DNA of 39,424 nt from Allomuricauda sp. CP2A (GTDB lineage Bacteria > Bacteroidota > Bacteroidia > Flavobacteriales > Flavobacteriaceae). How positions within the stretch are numbered: position 1 is the stretch's first letter; the number at the start of each line of letters is the position of its first letter. A program made the translations under genes and the position numbers. Where the stretch lies: NCBI RefSeq assembly GCF_001683915.1, contig NZ_LXTT01000033.1, forward strand, positions 1 through 39,424, read 5' to 3'. This document shows positions 8,039 to 16,978 of the stretch, piece after piece. The notes beneath the pieces are model-generated. The model did not search any database, had not been told where the DNA came from, and saw only the letters and a program-made list of their open reading frames with translations.

Positions 8039-9883
8039 TTGAAAGCAGTTGAGAGGATTGCCCAACATTACTTATTAAAACAGCTTCCAACGGCAACTGC
8101 ACTTGTAGGTGTCGATGGTATTCTTGTTGATGCTTCGGACTCTTGGCTGCATACTTTTGGCCTTTGTTCAAAAGATGCCATTGGTATTCTTGTTTATGAT
8201 CTGTTCATGGGCTACAATACAGATTGCGGTAAAAGCCTTCGGGAATGTCTGGGAAAAAGCACAGCCCAAACCTGTAGGTTCAAAAAAGGGGATGGTTCTT
8301 CCGAAGTATGGTATGAAAACACCTTTACCCCTTGGTACGATGAGAGGGAAAATCTGATCGGTTCCATTATTCAAGCCCAAAACATCACCGAAGAAATAAA
8401 AAAGGAAAAGGAGTTGAATCGTATGATCAACCTTCTAAGTACAAAATCTGAAGTTGCAAAAGTGGGCTGTTGGGAATATAACATAAACACAGAACAGCTC
8501 TTCTGGTGCGATGAAACCAAAAAAATCCATAAAGTACCCGCTTCATATACTCCCAATGTAAACGAGGCCATTTCATTTTATAAGCAGGGATACAGTAGAA
8601 ACAAGATATCCATGTTGTTTCACAAAGCCATGGAAAAAGGCATTCCATTTAATGAGAAACTTGTTATTATCACGGATAATGGAGAGGAAAGATGGGTTAG
8701 AGTCTCAGGGAAACCCATAGAACAGAACGGAGAGGTCGTAAAGCTTTTCGGCACTTTCCAAGATATTCATGAACAGGTTTTGAGCGAGTTGCAAACCAAG
8801 CAAAGCCAACAACTTTTGACCACCCTGATCGATAATATTCCCATGAACGTGTTCATAAAGGACACCGATTCCAGAAAAATTCTGGTCAATAAGGCCGAAT
8901 GTGACTATTTGGGAAAAAGCCATGAGGAGCTCATCGGAACAACTGATTTTGATACGTTTGACAAGGAAAGTGCCAAAATTTCGGTACATGAGGACTTAGA
9001 GGTGATGCGCACCCAAAAGCCAATGATAGGAAAAGAAACACTTTGCGTTAAAAAGAATGGGGAAACCACCCATTTTCTGACATCAAAGATTCCACTTTTT
9101 GACCTAGATGGCAAGGTAAATGGGCTCATCGGCATTAGCATGGACATTACGGGTCTAAAAAAGAAAGAAGATCAAATGAGGAACCTCATTAACGTTACCT
9201 CGCTCCAAAACAAAAAATTGATCAACTTTGCCCATATCGTTTCACACAATCTCCGATCACACTCGGCCAACTTCTCCATGCTTTTGAAGTTTTTGGCCAA
9301 TGAAGAGGATGAAACCGAAAAAGAACGGATTGTAGGCATGTTGTCCAATGCTTCGAACAACTTAATGGAAACTTTGGAGGATCTCAACCAGATTGTCGAT
9401 ATCAACACCAATGTAAATCTGGAAAAAAAGCCTATAAACCTGCACCAAAATATTACAAAGATCCAAAAAAACCTTTCTGCCTTTTTGGAAAAACATAAGT
9501 TAGAGGTAGAAAATAATGTCCCAGAAAATCTGGAAATACAAAGCATTCCTGCCTATTTGGACAGTATTATCCTTAATCTTATGACCAATGCGGTAAAATA
9601 CAGGAGTCTGGACAGAAAACTTACCATTGTCTTGAGTGCCAAAAAACATGGCAGGGGCACTATTTTTAGCTTTTCCGATAATGGATTGGGAATAGATTTG
9701 GAAAAATATGGAAACAAATTATTTGGGATGTACAAAACGTTCCACAACAATAAGGAGGCTCGGGGGCTTGGTCTTTACATCATAAAGAACCAAATAGAGG
9801 CCATGGGCGGAAGTATAACAGTAAGTAGTGAAGTAGATAAAGGTACTACGTTCAATGTGTATTTTAATGAAGAAGATAAGTAG
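8039..9883 (+). CDS. PAS-domain sensor histidine kinase
   Basis: A 614-residue kinase with no transmembrane segment, so likely cytosolic. It has three PAS folds (about residues 14-115, 140-245 and 255-375, the last containing IPMNVFIKDTDSRKILVN), then a dimerisation helix with FAHIVSHNLRSHSANF and phospho-accepting His403, and a HATPase domain with LNLMTNAVKYRS (N box), DNGLGID (G1) and GLGLYIIK (G2). The HNLR form of the H box is typical of Bacteroidota kinases. The start must be TTG at 8039: an in-frame stop is at 8027-8029, and the first ATG is residue 57, inside PAS 1. The response regulator gene overlaps its end by 17 bases. The ligand of the PAS domains is unknown. Confidence 0.9.
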   Translation: MKAVERIAQHYLLKQLPTATALVGVDGILVDASDSWLHTFGLCSKDAIGILVYDLFMGYNTDCGKSLRECLGKSTAQTCRFKKGDGSSEVWYENTFTPWYDERENLIGSIIQAQNITEEIKKEKELNRMINLLSTKSEVAKVGCWEYNINTEQLFWCDETKKIHKVPASYTPNVNEAISFYKQGYSRNKISMLFHKAMEKGIPFNEKLVIITDNGEERWVRVSGKPIEQNGEVVKLFGTFQDIHEQVLSELQTKQSQQLLTTLIDNIPMNVFIKDTDSRKILVNKAECDYLGKSHEELIGTTDFDTFDKESAKISVHEDLEVMRTQKPMIGKETLCVKKNGETTHFLTSKIPLFDLDGKVNGLIGISMDITGLKKKEDQMRNLINVTSLQNKKLINFAHIVSHNLRSHSANFSMLLKFLANEEDETEKERIVGMLSNASNNLMETLEDLNQIVDINTNVNLEKKPINLHQNITKIQKNLSAFLEKHKLEVENNVPENLEIQSIPAYLDSIILNLMTNAVKYRSLDRKLTIVLSAKKHGRGTIFSFSDNGLGIDLEKYGNKLFGMYKTFHNNKEARGLGLYIIKNQIEAMGGSITVSSEVDKGTTFNVYFNEEDK

Positions 9884-10280
9884 CATATTTATAGTGGATG
9901 ATGATCCCATAACCGTTTTCGGAATACGGAAAATGTTGAAGCCCGTTGCCCTTTGTGACGATGTTCAAATTTTTCAAAATGGAAAAGAGGCCCTGGATGC
10001 CCTACTCAAAAGAATGGATAGTGGGGGCGATATCCCAGAGGTCATTTTTTTGGACATTAACATGCCCATTATGGATGGGTGGGACTTTTTGGAAGAGATT
10101 ATGGACTTGGAACTCAAGGAAAAGATCATCATCAACATGATCACGTCATCCATTGACCCTTTAGATCATCAAAAATGGAACGAAGCAAAGGCCAAATGCC
10201 TGCATATTCTTAATTTTAAGAACAAGCCGATCTTTAAAATTGAGCCGACGGACCTGGATTGCATCCATCTTGCTTCCTGA
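9867..10280 (+). CDS. Single-domain response regulator
   Basis: A 137-residue receiver domain with no output domain, like CheY or Spo0F. It has the acidic pocket IVDDDP near the N-terminus, the phospho-acceptor Asp63 in FLDINMPIMDG, Thr/Ser in MITSS near 93-96, and the conserved Lys in NFKNKPI near the C-terminus. The ATG at 9867 is preferred over 9855 because it puts the receiver start at the expected position. It overlaps the sensor kinase by 17 bases and is its obvious partner. Signalling onward must use another protein, such as a hybrid kinase or phosphotransfer protein, or direct protein binding; none is adjacent. Confidence 0.88.
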   Translation: MKKISSIFIVDDDPITVFGIRKMLKPVALCDDVQIFQNGKEALDALLKRMDSGGDIPEVIFLDINMPIMDGWDFLEEIMDLELKEKIIINMITSSIDPLDHQKWNEAKAKCLHILNFKNKPIFKIEPTDLDCIHLAS

Positions 10281-10293
10281 TCATAATATTCCG

Positions 10294-10301
10294 TATTTTT
10301 A
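10294..10301 (+). promoter_or_regulatory. Putative -7 box of the M14 peptidase gene (TATTTTTA)
   Basis: ATTCCGTATTTTTAAGC lies between the response regulator and the peptidase lipoprotein, 44 bases before its TTG start. It shares CCGTATTTTTA with the coaD upstream region. No -33 box is clear. Confidence 0.35.
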
Positions 10302-10345
10302 AGCTTTTAAACGAATTTTTATAATTCAAAAAAGCCTCTTTAAAT

Positions 10346-12121
10346 TTGAAATACGTAATCCTTTTAACTGTTTTAGCGCTGCTTATATCCTGTGAGACAA
10401 AAACAGAGGACAAAGTGGCTTCATACCAAACCTTTTACGAGACCTCCAACGGCCTGGAAACCCCAACCTATGAGGAAACCATTGCCTTTTACATTACTTT
10501 GGCACGGGATTTTCCCGAGATCAACATCCGCACCATTGGCAGAACGGATAGTGGCTACCCCCTGCACCTGGTCACTTTTAATCCAGATGGGGATTTTAAT
10601 TTTGAAAATGTAAGAAAGGAAAAGTCCATCATCCTGATCAACAACGGCATCCACCCAGGGGAAAGTGATGGCATTGATGCCACCATGCTTTTGTATCGTG
10701 ACTTGGCTACGGAAAAACTACAACCCCCAGAAAATACCGTCTTGGTTACCATTCCCATTTACAACATTGGGGGGGCGCTCAATAGAAATTCAACTACCCG
10801 GGCCAACCAGAACGGACCATTGGAATATGGGTTTAGGGGCAATGCCCAAAACTATGACCTCAATAGGGATTTCATAAAAATGGACACCAAAAATGCCAAG
10901 AGTTTCGCAGAAATTTTCCATTTGGTAAAACCCGATGTCTTTATTGACAACCATGTGAGCAATGGGGCAGATTACCAATATACCTTGACCCACTTGTTCA
11001 CACAGCACAATAAATTGGGTGGCAAATTAGGCACTTTTCTTCACGAAGAATTTATGCCCGATCTGGAAAATTCCCTGGCGAACAAGGATTGGGACATCAC
11101 TCCGTATGTAAATGTGTTCAATGTACCACCGGAACTTGGGTTCAGTCAATTTATGGACCACCCCAGATATTCCACCGGATACACCACCTTATGGAACACG
11201 TTGGGCCTTATGGTGGAAACCCACATGCTAAAACCATACAAACAACGGGTTGAAGGAACCTATGCACTTATGGAAAGCTTGATAGACGTCGTGGAAAAAG
11301 AGCATGACACCATCAAGTCCCTTCGCAAAGAAGCATTGGAAACCAACCCAACCCGGTCCGAATATTATTTTAATTGGCAGGTGGACACCACGCAAAGTAC
11401 CATTCTCAATTTTAAGGGGTTTGAAGCTGATCGTTTACAAAGTGAGGTCACGCAACTGCCTCGATTAAAGTATGACCGTAGCAGGCCCTTTACCAAAGAG
11501 ACCGTATATAGGAATTATTTTTATCCAACAGATACCGTTATGGTCCCTGCGGCATACATTTTAAAGCAAGGGTGGCAAACGGTCATAGATCGATTGGACG
11601 CCAACAAGATCAATTATTTTAAATTGGAAAAGGACACTGCCCTTACCATTGAAGCGTACAAGATTTCGGATTATGAGACCAGAAATGCGCCGTATGAAGG
11701 GCATTATCTCCATTACAATACCCAAGTGGAAAAGCATGCCGAGAAAGTGCATTTTAGGGCTGGGGACATTGTGGTCCCAACCCAACAAACGGGAATCCGG
11801 TATATTTTGGAAACTTTGGAACCCCAAGGTGTGGATTCCTTTTTCAATTGGAATTTTTTCGATACCGTGCTGCAACAAAAAGAAGGTTTTTCACCCTACG
11901 TTTTTGAGGACATCGCCTTGGAAATGCTTCAGAAAGATTCGGTGCTGCGCCAAAATTTTATGCTCAAAAAAGAATTGGACCAACAGTTTGCTGAAAATTG
12001 GTACGCCCAATTGGATTGGATCTTTCATCAATCCAACTATTTGGAAAAAGCATATCTCAATTACCCAGTTTACCGAATTGCCAAGGATAGTGAAGTTGCT
12101 GGTATCTTACCTAAGCAATAG
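10346..12121 (+). CDS. M14-family zinc carboxypeptidase-like lipoprotein
   Basis: A 591-residue exported metallopeptidase. Residues 1-16 form a lipoprotein signal ending in LLISC (Cys16), so the protein is probably tethered to a membrane. The zinc motif of M14 peptidases is visible as GIHPGESDG (His103, Glu106), with the third ligand probably the His of DNHVSN near 205, and ETHMLK near 293 as candidate for the catalytic Glu region. The protein continues for about 290 residues past the catalytic domain, a long C-terminal part I cannot assign. The start is TTG at 10346, since it gives a complete lipoprotein signal. Its 3' end overlaps the convergent Nudix gene by 11 bases. The substrate is unknown; peptide scavenging or wall peptide trimming are guesses. 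Confidence 0.85.
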   Translation: MKYVILLTVLALLISCETKTEDKVASYQTFYETSNGLETPTYEETIAFYITLARDFPEINIRTIGRTDSGYPLHLVTFNPDGDFNFENVRKEKSIILINNGIHPGESDGIDATMLLYRDLATEKLQPPENTVLVTIPIYNIGGALNRNSTTRANQNGPLEYGFRGNAQNYDLNRDFIKMDTKNAKSFAEIFHLVKPDVFIDNHVSNGADYQYTLTHLFTQHNKLGGKLGTFLHEEFMPDLENSLANKDWDITPYVNVFNVPPELGFSQFMDHPRYSTGYTTLWNTLGLMVETHMLKPYKQRVEGTYALMESLIDVVEKEHDTIKSLRKEALETNPTRSEYYFNWQVDTTQSTILNFKGFEADRLQSEVTQLPRLKYDRSRPFTKETVYRNYFYPTDTVMVPAAYILKQGWQTVIDRLDANKINYFKLEKDTALTIEAYKISDYETRNAPYEGHYLHYNTQVEKHAEKVHFRAGDIVVPTQQTGIRYILETLEPQGVDSFFNWNFFDTVLQQKEGFSPYVFEDIALEMLQKDSVLRQNFMLKKELDQQFAENWYAQLDWIFHQSNYLEKAYLNYPVYRIAKDSEVAGILPKQ

Positions 12122-12716
12122 GTTTTGGGTTATCCTCAAATAGCACCTTAATGTTATGGTAGGAGTTTTTCAAGGCCTTTGCCGTTTTCTTGGGGCCTTT
12201 CCATTTAACCTTTTTAATGCCTTCGGACTTGTCCCCAACCAATTTGCCATCATAGGATGTGGACATGGCAAACCAGTGCACCTCCTTTAATTGGTACTCC
12301 CCACTTCGCTTAAAGATATGGTAGGTTGTCCGCAGAAATTTCTCTATGACCAAATCCGTTACCCCGGTTTCCTCCATAACCTCCCGGATGGCGGCATCCT
12401 CTATGGACTCTCCTTTGTCTACCTTCCCTTTGGGAAGATCCCATTTTTTATTTCTGTAGATGAAGAGTACTTTCCCTTTTTTGTTGGTCACAAAACCGCC
12501 ACCCGCAACAACAACAGGCAATTTATGCCTAAACATCTTCAGCAATTTCAATAGATCAGGATGATAGAAATAGGCCTTGTCCAGTTTTCCATTTGCCAAT
12601 AATTCTATTGCATCTATAACAGAATCGCCCTCCAAGGAAAAGAGGTTCCCATTGGACTCTTTTGGGCGCTTGTTTGTTAAAATCAGTGGGGATTCATTAA
12701 CAAAAACTTCATACAT
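12111..12716 (-). CDS. Nudix hydrolase
   Basis: A 201-residue protein whose central domain (about 65-195) contains a full Nudix box, GX5EX7REUXEEXGU, seen as GKVDKGESIEDAAIREVMEETGV split over residues about 96-118; its Glu residues bind the catalytic metal. Nudix enzymes hydrolyse nucleoside diphosphates linked to another group; the substrate here is not predictable. The N-terminal 65 residues are an extra segment without a recognised domain. The ATG at 12714-12716 lies only 7 bases from the divergent pyrE ATG, so each gene's promoter must lie in or next to the other gene's start. A house-cleaning or nucleotide-related role fits the pyrE pairing but is inferred. Its 3' end overlaps the M14 peptidase gene. 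Confidence 0.88.
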   Translation of the reverse strand: MYEVFVNESPLILTNKRPKESNGNLFSLEGDSVIDAIELLANGKLDKAYFYHPDLLKLLKMFRHKLPVVVAGGGFVTNKKGKVLFIYRNKKWDLPKGKVDKGESIEDAAIREVMEETGVTDLVIEKFLRTTYHIFKRSGEYQLKEVHWFAMSTSYDGKLVGDKSEGIKKVKWKGPKKTAKALKNSYHNIKVLFEDNPKPIA

Positions 12717-12719
12717 TTG
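12712..12719 (+). promoter_or_regulatory. -7 box for pyrE (TACATTTG) overlapping the Nudix start codon
   Basis: TACATTTG matches TAnnTTTG exactly and ends 4 bases before the pyrE ATG at 12724. If transcription begins 5-7 bases downstream of the box, the pyrE transcript would be leaderless or nearly so. The box covers the first codon of the divergent Nudix gene (12714-12716). A -33 TTTG at the proper distance is not seen; the nearest is at 12673-12676. Confidence 0.45.
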
Positions 12720-12723
12720 CGCA

Positions 12724-13362
12724 ATGGTTTTAGATAAGGGAATTGCTAAAAAAACAGCGGAACTGCTATTACAAATTAATGCAATTAAGTTGGAACCCGA
12801 AAATCCTTTTACATGGGCATCGGGATGGAAATCCCCAATTTATTGCGATAACAGGATAATGCTTTCCTACCCGGAAATCCGAAATTTTGTCAGGGAAGAG
12901 ATGGCCAAACAGGTGGAAAATCTGTATGGTAAACCCGATGTCATCGCCGGTGTGGCCACAGGAGCCATTGGAATTGGTATTTTGGTGGCAGAGGCCTTGG
13001 GGTTGCCCTTTATTTATGTGCGACCCGAACCCAAATCCCATGGAAGACAGAACCAGGTTGAAGGCAATTTGGAATCAGGTCAAAATGTTGTGGTCATTGA
13101 AGACCTTATCAGCACGGGAAAAAGTAGCCTTAATGCCGTAAAAGCCTTGAAGGACCATGGTGCCAACGTTAAAGGCATGTTGGCCATTTTTACCTACGGT
13201 TTTCCAGTGGCGACCACCAATTTTGAAAAGGAAGGAGTGGAATTGCACACCCTTTCGGACTATGAGCACTTGATTGAGCAAGCCTCTGAAACCCATTACG
13301 TCAAAGAATCACAGTTAACTACCCTTTTGCAGTGGAGATCCAATCCACAGCAATGGAAATAA
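12724..13362 (+). CDS. pyrE: Orotate phosphoribosyltransferase
   Basis: Joins orotate and PRPP to make orotidine 5'-phosphate in pyrimidine synthesis. The 212-residue protein has the PRPP-binding loop VVVIEDLISTGKSS (about 120-133), and the GVATGAIGIG and VRPEPKSHGRQNQVEG segments typical of PyrE. The ATG at 12724 matches the family N-terminus; the frame runs upstream to 12577 but that part is antisense to the Nudix gene. It sits 7 bases from the divergent Nudix start and 10 bases before the SRPBCC gene on the same strand, which probably shares its transcript. A candidate promoter box lies at 12712-12719. Confidence 0.95.
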   Translation: MVLDKGIAKKTAELLLQINAIKLEPENPFTWASGWKSPIYCDNRIMLSYPEIRNFVREEMAKQVENLYGKPDVIAGVATGAIGIGILVAEALGLPFIYVRPEPKSHGRQNQVEGNLESGQNVVVIEDLISTGKSSLNAVKALKDHGANVKGMLAIFTYGFPVATTNFEKEGVELHTLSDYEHLIEQASETHYVKESQLTTLLQWRSNPQQWK

Positions 13363-13372
13363 TCCTTCAAAT

Positions 13373-13771
13373 ATGCACATTGAAGTCCCTAAAAAGAAAG
13401 TAGCCAAAAGCGATAAGGAGGTTTTTGAGTTTCTGACCGATATCAAAAATTTTGAGACCCTTATGCCCAGCAATATTGACAAATTTGAGGTTTTGGATGA
13501 AAAGACCTTCAAGTTTGCCCTAAAGGGCATGCCGGAAATCACCCTAAGGTTGAAAGAGCAGATTCCCCATGAAAAAGTGGTTCTGGGCGCGGCCAGCGAC
13601 AAACTCCCATTTACCTTGACGGGCGACATCACCTCCTTGGGCGATAATGAAAGTGAGGTAGCTTTGAGTTTTGAAGGTGAGTTCAATGCCATGATGGCGA
13701 TGATGATCAAATCCCCGATCACCAATTTCATGGAGACCCTCTCTTCCAATATGGGCAAGTTGGGTCAATAA
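13373..13771 (+). CDS. SRPBCC (START-like) family protein
   Basis: A 132-residue protein of the SRPBCC/Bet v 1-like ligand-binding fold, judged from its length, the opening KSDKEVFEFLTDIKNFETLMP helix region split over residues about 13-33, and the closing C-terminal helix. Such proteins form a deep hydrophobic pocket; functions range from lipid carriage to stress response, so the ligand is unknown. It begins 10 bases after pyrE on the same strand and is likely co-transcribed. Its last 7 bases overlap the convergent birA gene. I know of no specific role for this subfamily in pyrimidine metabolism. Confidence 0.75.
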   Translation: MHIEVPKKKVAKSDKEVFEFLTDIKNFETLMPSNIDKFEVLDEKTFKFALKGMPEITLRLKEQIPHEKVVLGAASDKLPFTLTGDITSLGDNESEVALSFEGEFNAMMAMMIKSPITNFMETLSSNMGKLGQ

Positions 13772-14508
13772 AGCAGGGAAACCTCTTTTAGGTCGAATTC
13801 TTTGAAAATTTGGTCCTCCAATTCCAAAACCAGTTTGCCAGAACTGGATATTTTTCGGATGAATCCCATAAACATTTCGCCATGGGCATCCGTAAAGGTG
13901 GACGGTTTGTCCTTTCTGAACAAAAGATGTTCATAGGAGGGCAAGAGCTGGGTGACCGTTTTTTCCTCAATCCCCTGAAAATGGTGCTCCATTCTCTTCA
14001 GAATTTTCTGCAACACTTCATCCAGGTCAAAAATTTGTCCTGATATAGACCCAAGTGAGCCCGCTTTGTCCAGATTTTCAAAGGACATTTGGTTCACATT
14101 CAGCCCAATTCCAATAATGGAATGTTGCACCCACTGCCCTTTCATGATATTTTCTATCAAAATGCCACATATTTTCTGTGTGCCTGACATAATGTCGTTG
14201 GGCCATTTTACACTGACATTTGGTATGAAAAGTTCAGCAAGTACGTCAGAAACGGCCAAGGAAACACAAATGTTCAAATTGAATTGATGGGTGGCATGCA
14301 ATGCATCAAACTTTTTTAATATGCTGAATGTTAGGTTTTTACCTTCTTCCGATTGCCACGAAGAGCCCATCTGCCCCCTTCCCTTCAATTGATTTTTGGC
14401 CACTACCACGGTGTTGTCCGCGACATTCTTTGACCGTAAAAGATCCTTTAAATACAGATTTGTGGAGTCCGTGGCATCAAGTTTGATTATTTGTGGTAGC
14501 TTTCCCAA
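13765..14508 (-). CDS. birA: Biotin--[acetyl-CoA-carboxylase] ligase, monofunctional
   Basis: Activates biotin with ATP and attaches it to the biotin carboxyl carrier protein. The 247-residue protein has GRGQMGSSWQS (about 44-54), the biotinyl-AMP loop, and KWPNDIMSGTQKICGILIE (about 100-118) of the catalytic domain, plus a small C-terminal domain. There is no N-terminal helix-turn-helix, so it is not a biotin repressor. The start is TTG at 14508: the upstream in-frame stop is at 14521-14523, and the first ATG (near residue 48) falls inside the catalytic motif. It is divergent from rsfS, 82 bases away, and its 3' end overlaps the SRPBCC gene by 7 bases. Confidence 0.92.
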   Translation of the reverse strand: MGKLPQIIKLDATDSTNLYLKDLLRSKNVADNTVVVAKNQLKGRGQMGSSWQSEEGKNLTFSILKKFDALHATHQFNLNICVSLAVSDVLAELFIPNVSVKWPNDIMSGTQKICGILIENIMKGQWVQHSIIGIGLNVNQMSFENLDKAGSLGSISGQIFDLDEVLQKILKRMEHHFQGIEEKTVTQLLPSYEHLLFRKDKPSTFTDAHGEMFMGFIRKISSSGKLVLELEDQIFKEFDLKEVSLLY

Positions 14509-14563
14509 CGACGTATGCCTTTATGATATGTTAAAATCTAGGGCTAAGAAAGCAAAAAAAATA

Positions 14564-14571
14564 TAACTTTG
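14564..14571 (+). promoter_or_regulatory. -7 box for the rsfS-ftsH operon (TAACTTTG)
   Basis: TAACTTTG matches the Bacteroidota -7 consensus exactly and lies 19 bases before the rsfS ATG, giving a leader of about 13 bases. The A-rich stretch before it shows no clear -33 TTTG. The first gene of the plus-strand run 14591-19306 follows. Confidence 0.55.
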
Positions 14572-14590
14572 TAAAAACTAAAATTTTTGA

Positions 14591-14968
14591 ATGCAGAAAA
14601 CGAAAGCTAGCGCAGATGAACTGATTGCCTTAATTTTACATGGGATTGAAGAAGTTAAAGGAGTTGACATAAATCTACTTGATCTTAGGGAAATCGAAAA
14701 TACTGTTTGCGACTACTTCATAATCTGTAACGGTACTTCCAACACGCATGTAAACGCAATTGTCTCCTCCATTCAAAAGACCGTGAGCAAGGCCATACAT
14801 GATAAGCCTTGGCACATTGAGGGTTCTGAGAACGCAGAATGGGTCTTAATGGATTATGTTAATGTTGTGGTACATGTATTTCAAAAACACATCAGGGAAT
14901 TCTACGACATAGAGGGACTTTGGGGAGACGCCAAAGTAACCATGGTGGAGAGCAGCTACAATTCTTAA
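14591..14968 (+). CDS. rsfS: Ribosome silencing factor RsfS (DUF143/Iojap)
   Basis: Binds ribosomal protein uL14 and blocks joining of the subunits, reducing translation when nutrients are short. The 125-residue protein has the family pattern: DYFIICNGTSNTHVNAI (about 41-57), PWHIEGSENAEWVLMDY (about 76-92) and VVHVFQKHIREFYDIEGLWGDA towards the end. It opens a compact plus-strand run; ftsH begins 4 bases after its stop. Length and motifs are standard. Confidence 0.95.
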   Translation: MQKTKASADELIALILHGIEEVKGVDINLLDLREIENTVCDYFIICNGTSNTHVNAIVSSIQKTVSKAIHDKPWHIEGSENAEWVLMDYVNVVVHVFQKHIREFYDIEGLWGDAKVTMVESSYNS

Positions 14969-14972
14969 AAAA

Positions 14973-16916
14973 ATGGCAAAAGAAAACAATCCAAATAATG
15001 CCCCTAAAAAACCTCGTTTTAGTTCGTGGTGGATTTATGGTGTCGTTATTGCATTGATCATTGGTTTCCAATTTTTTGGAGGCAGTACTTTTACGAATAC
15101 CGAAAAGACGACCACTTCTGAACTTCAGGAGTTTTTGCGCAATGGCGATATCAATAAGATAATCATCATTACCAATACTCGTCAGGCCAAGGTCTTTTTA
15201 ACCGATGAGGCCCTAAGCAAAGATGTACACAAAGGCGTGGCCGAAAAACCATTGCTCCCATCCACAAGTTTGGTGCCCCAATATGTTTTGGACTATGGCG
15301 ATTTGCAGATATTCCAAAACGAAATCACCGAAATAAAAAAGGAGAACAATCTGGACACCATCATTGAATTCGATACGGAATCCAATGTTTTGGGCGAACT
15401 ATTGCTCTCTTTGCTCCCATTTGCCCTGATTATAGGTATTTGGATTTACTTGATGCGGAGAATGTCCGGTGGTGCCGGTGGTGGCGCCGGGGGCCAGATT
15501 TTCAACATTGGAAAGTCAAAAGCCAAGCTTTTCGATGAAAAAACAGATACCCGAACTTCCTTTAAGGATGTTGCCGGACTGGAAGGTGCCAAGGAGGAAG
15601 TCCAAGAAATTGTGGAGTTCCTTAAAAATCCTGATAAATACACTTCACTCGGAGGTAAAATTCCCAAAGGAGCCTTATTGGTGGGCCCTCCCGGAACTGG
15701 AAAGACCTTGTTGGCCAAAGCGGTGGCCGGCGAAGCCAAAGTGCCTTTTTTCTCACTGTCAGGTTCTGACTTTGTGGAAATGTTTGTGGGTGTGGGTGCA
15801 TCACGGGTACGGGATTTGTTCAAGCAAGCCAAGGATAAATCGCCCGCCATCATTTTTATTGATGAGATCGATGCCATTGGACGTGCCAGGGGGAAAAATA
15901 ATTTTACAGGTTCCAATGATGAGCGTGAAAATACATTGAACCAATTATTGACTGAAATGGACGGTTTTGGAACCAATACCAATGTTATTGTATTGGCAGC
16001 CACCAACCGAGCCGATGTATTGGACAAAGCCTTGATGCGTGCCGGGCGTTTTGACCGTCAAATCTATGTGGACTTGCCCGATCTTAACGAGCGTAAAGAA
16101 ATTTTTGAGGTTCACCTCCGTCCCATCAAAACCGCAGAAACCCTTGATCTGGACTTTTTGGCCAGACAAACACCTGGATTCTCTGGTGCGGATATTGCAA
16201 ACGTTTGTAACGAAGCCGCTTTAATCGCTGCACGAAAAGAGAAAAAGGCTGTGACCAAACAAGATTTCCTCGATGCCGTGGACAGGATTGTGGGTGGACT
16301 CGAAAAGAAAAACAAGATCATTACACCCGAGGAGAAAAAGACCATTGCCTATCATGAGGCAGGTCACGCTACTGTGAGTTGGATGTTGGAACACGCTGCA
16401 CCTTTGGTGAAAGTCACCATTGTACCCCGGGGGCAATCCTTGGGAGCTGCATGGTACCTGCCCGAGGAACGTTTGATCGTTCGACCGGAGCAAATGTTGG
16501 ATGAAATGTGCGCCACCATGGGCGGAAGGGCCGCTGAAAAGGTCATCTTCAATAAAATTTCCACTGGAGCCTTGAGCGACCTTGAGAAAGTGACCAAACA
16601 GGCTAGGGCCATGGTCACTATTTATGGCCTCAACGATAAATTGGGGAATATCACCTATTATGATTCCTCGGGGCAAAACGAGTATGGGTTCACCAAGCCC
16701 TATAGTGAGGAAACTGCCCAAAAAATCGACTTTGAAATATCCAAAATGATAGAGGCCCAATATCAGCGAGCCATAAAGTTATTGGATGACAATAAGGACA
16801 AACTCAAAGAATTGGCTGATAGACTCTTGGAAAAAGAAGTTATCTTTAAGGACGATCTGGAAAAGATTTTTGGCAAGAGACCGTTCGAAAAAGAAGAATT
16901 GGAGGCAGCAAAATAA
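14973..16916 (+). CDS. ftsH: ATP-dependent zinc metalloprotease FtsH
   Basis: Membrane-bound AAA+ protease that degrades misfolded and regulatory membrane and cytosolic proteins as a hexamer. The 647-residue protein has two transmembrane helices (about 17-35 and 142-163), a periplasmic segment between them, a glycine-rich linker (GGAGGGAGG), Walker A GPPGTGKT near residue 238, Walker [12 protein letters not shown] near 291-301, the second-region RAGRFDRQI near 353-361, and the zinc-binding HEAGH near 460-464. The long periplasmic part (about 35-140) is typical of Bacteroidota. It sits between rsfS and the LUD gene in a tight run with cdsA and psd. In E. coli, FtsH controls LpxC and so lipid balance, which suits its lipid-gene neighbours. 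Confidence 0.97.
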   Translation: MAKENNPNNAPKKPRFSSWWIYGVVIALIIGFQFFGGSTFTNTEKTTTSELQEFLRNGDINKIIIITNTRQAKVFLTDEALSKDVHKGVAEKPLLPSTSLVPQYVLDYGDLQIFQNEITEIKKENNLDTIIEFDTESNVLGELLLSLLPFALIIGIWIYLMRRMSGGAGGGAGGQIFNIGKSKAKLFDEKTDTRTSFKDVAGLEGAKEEVQEIVEFLKNPDKYTSLGGKIPKGALLVGPPGTGKTLLAKAVAGEAKVPFFSLSGSDFVEMFVGVGASRVRDLFKQAKDKSPAIIFIDEIDAIGRARGKNNFTGSNDERENTLNQLLTEMDGFGTNTNVIVLAATNRADVLDKALMRAGRFDRQIYVDLPDLNERKEIFEVHLRPIKTAETLDLDFLARQTPGFSGADIANVCNEAALIAARKEKKAVTKQDFLDAVDRIVGGLEKKNKIITPEEKKTIAYHEAGHATVSWMLEHAAPLVKVTIVPRGQSLGAAWYLPEERLIVRPEQMLDEMCATMGGRAAEKVIFNKISTGALSDLEKVTKQARAMVTIYGLNDKLGNITYYDSSGQNEYGFTKPYSEETAQKIDFEISKMIEAQYQRAIKLLDDNKDKLKELADRLLEKEVIFKDDLEKIFGKRPFEKEELEAAK

Positions 16917-16978
16917 TATTCAGGTTCAATTTAAAAGAGTTTTAATTTGACATTGATAAAAAGTACGTGATACCATAA

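Noticed and set aside
12577..12723. Upstream extension of the pyrE frame
   Set aside because: Those codons are antisense to the Nudix gene and the normal PyrE N-terminus begins at the ATG at 12724.
16221..16760. 179-residue minus-strand open frame inside ftsH
   Set aside because: It is antisense to the FtsH protease domain with HEAGH; low-complexity shadow of a codon-biased gene.
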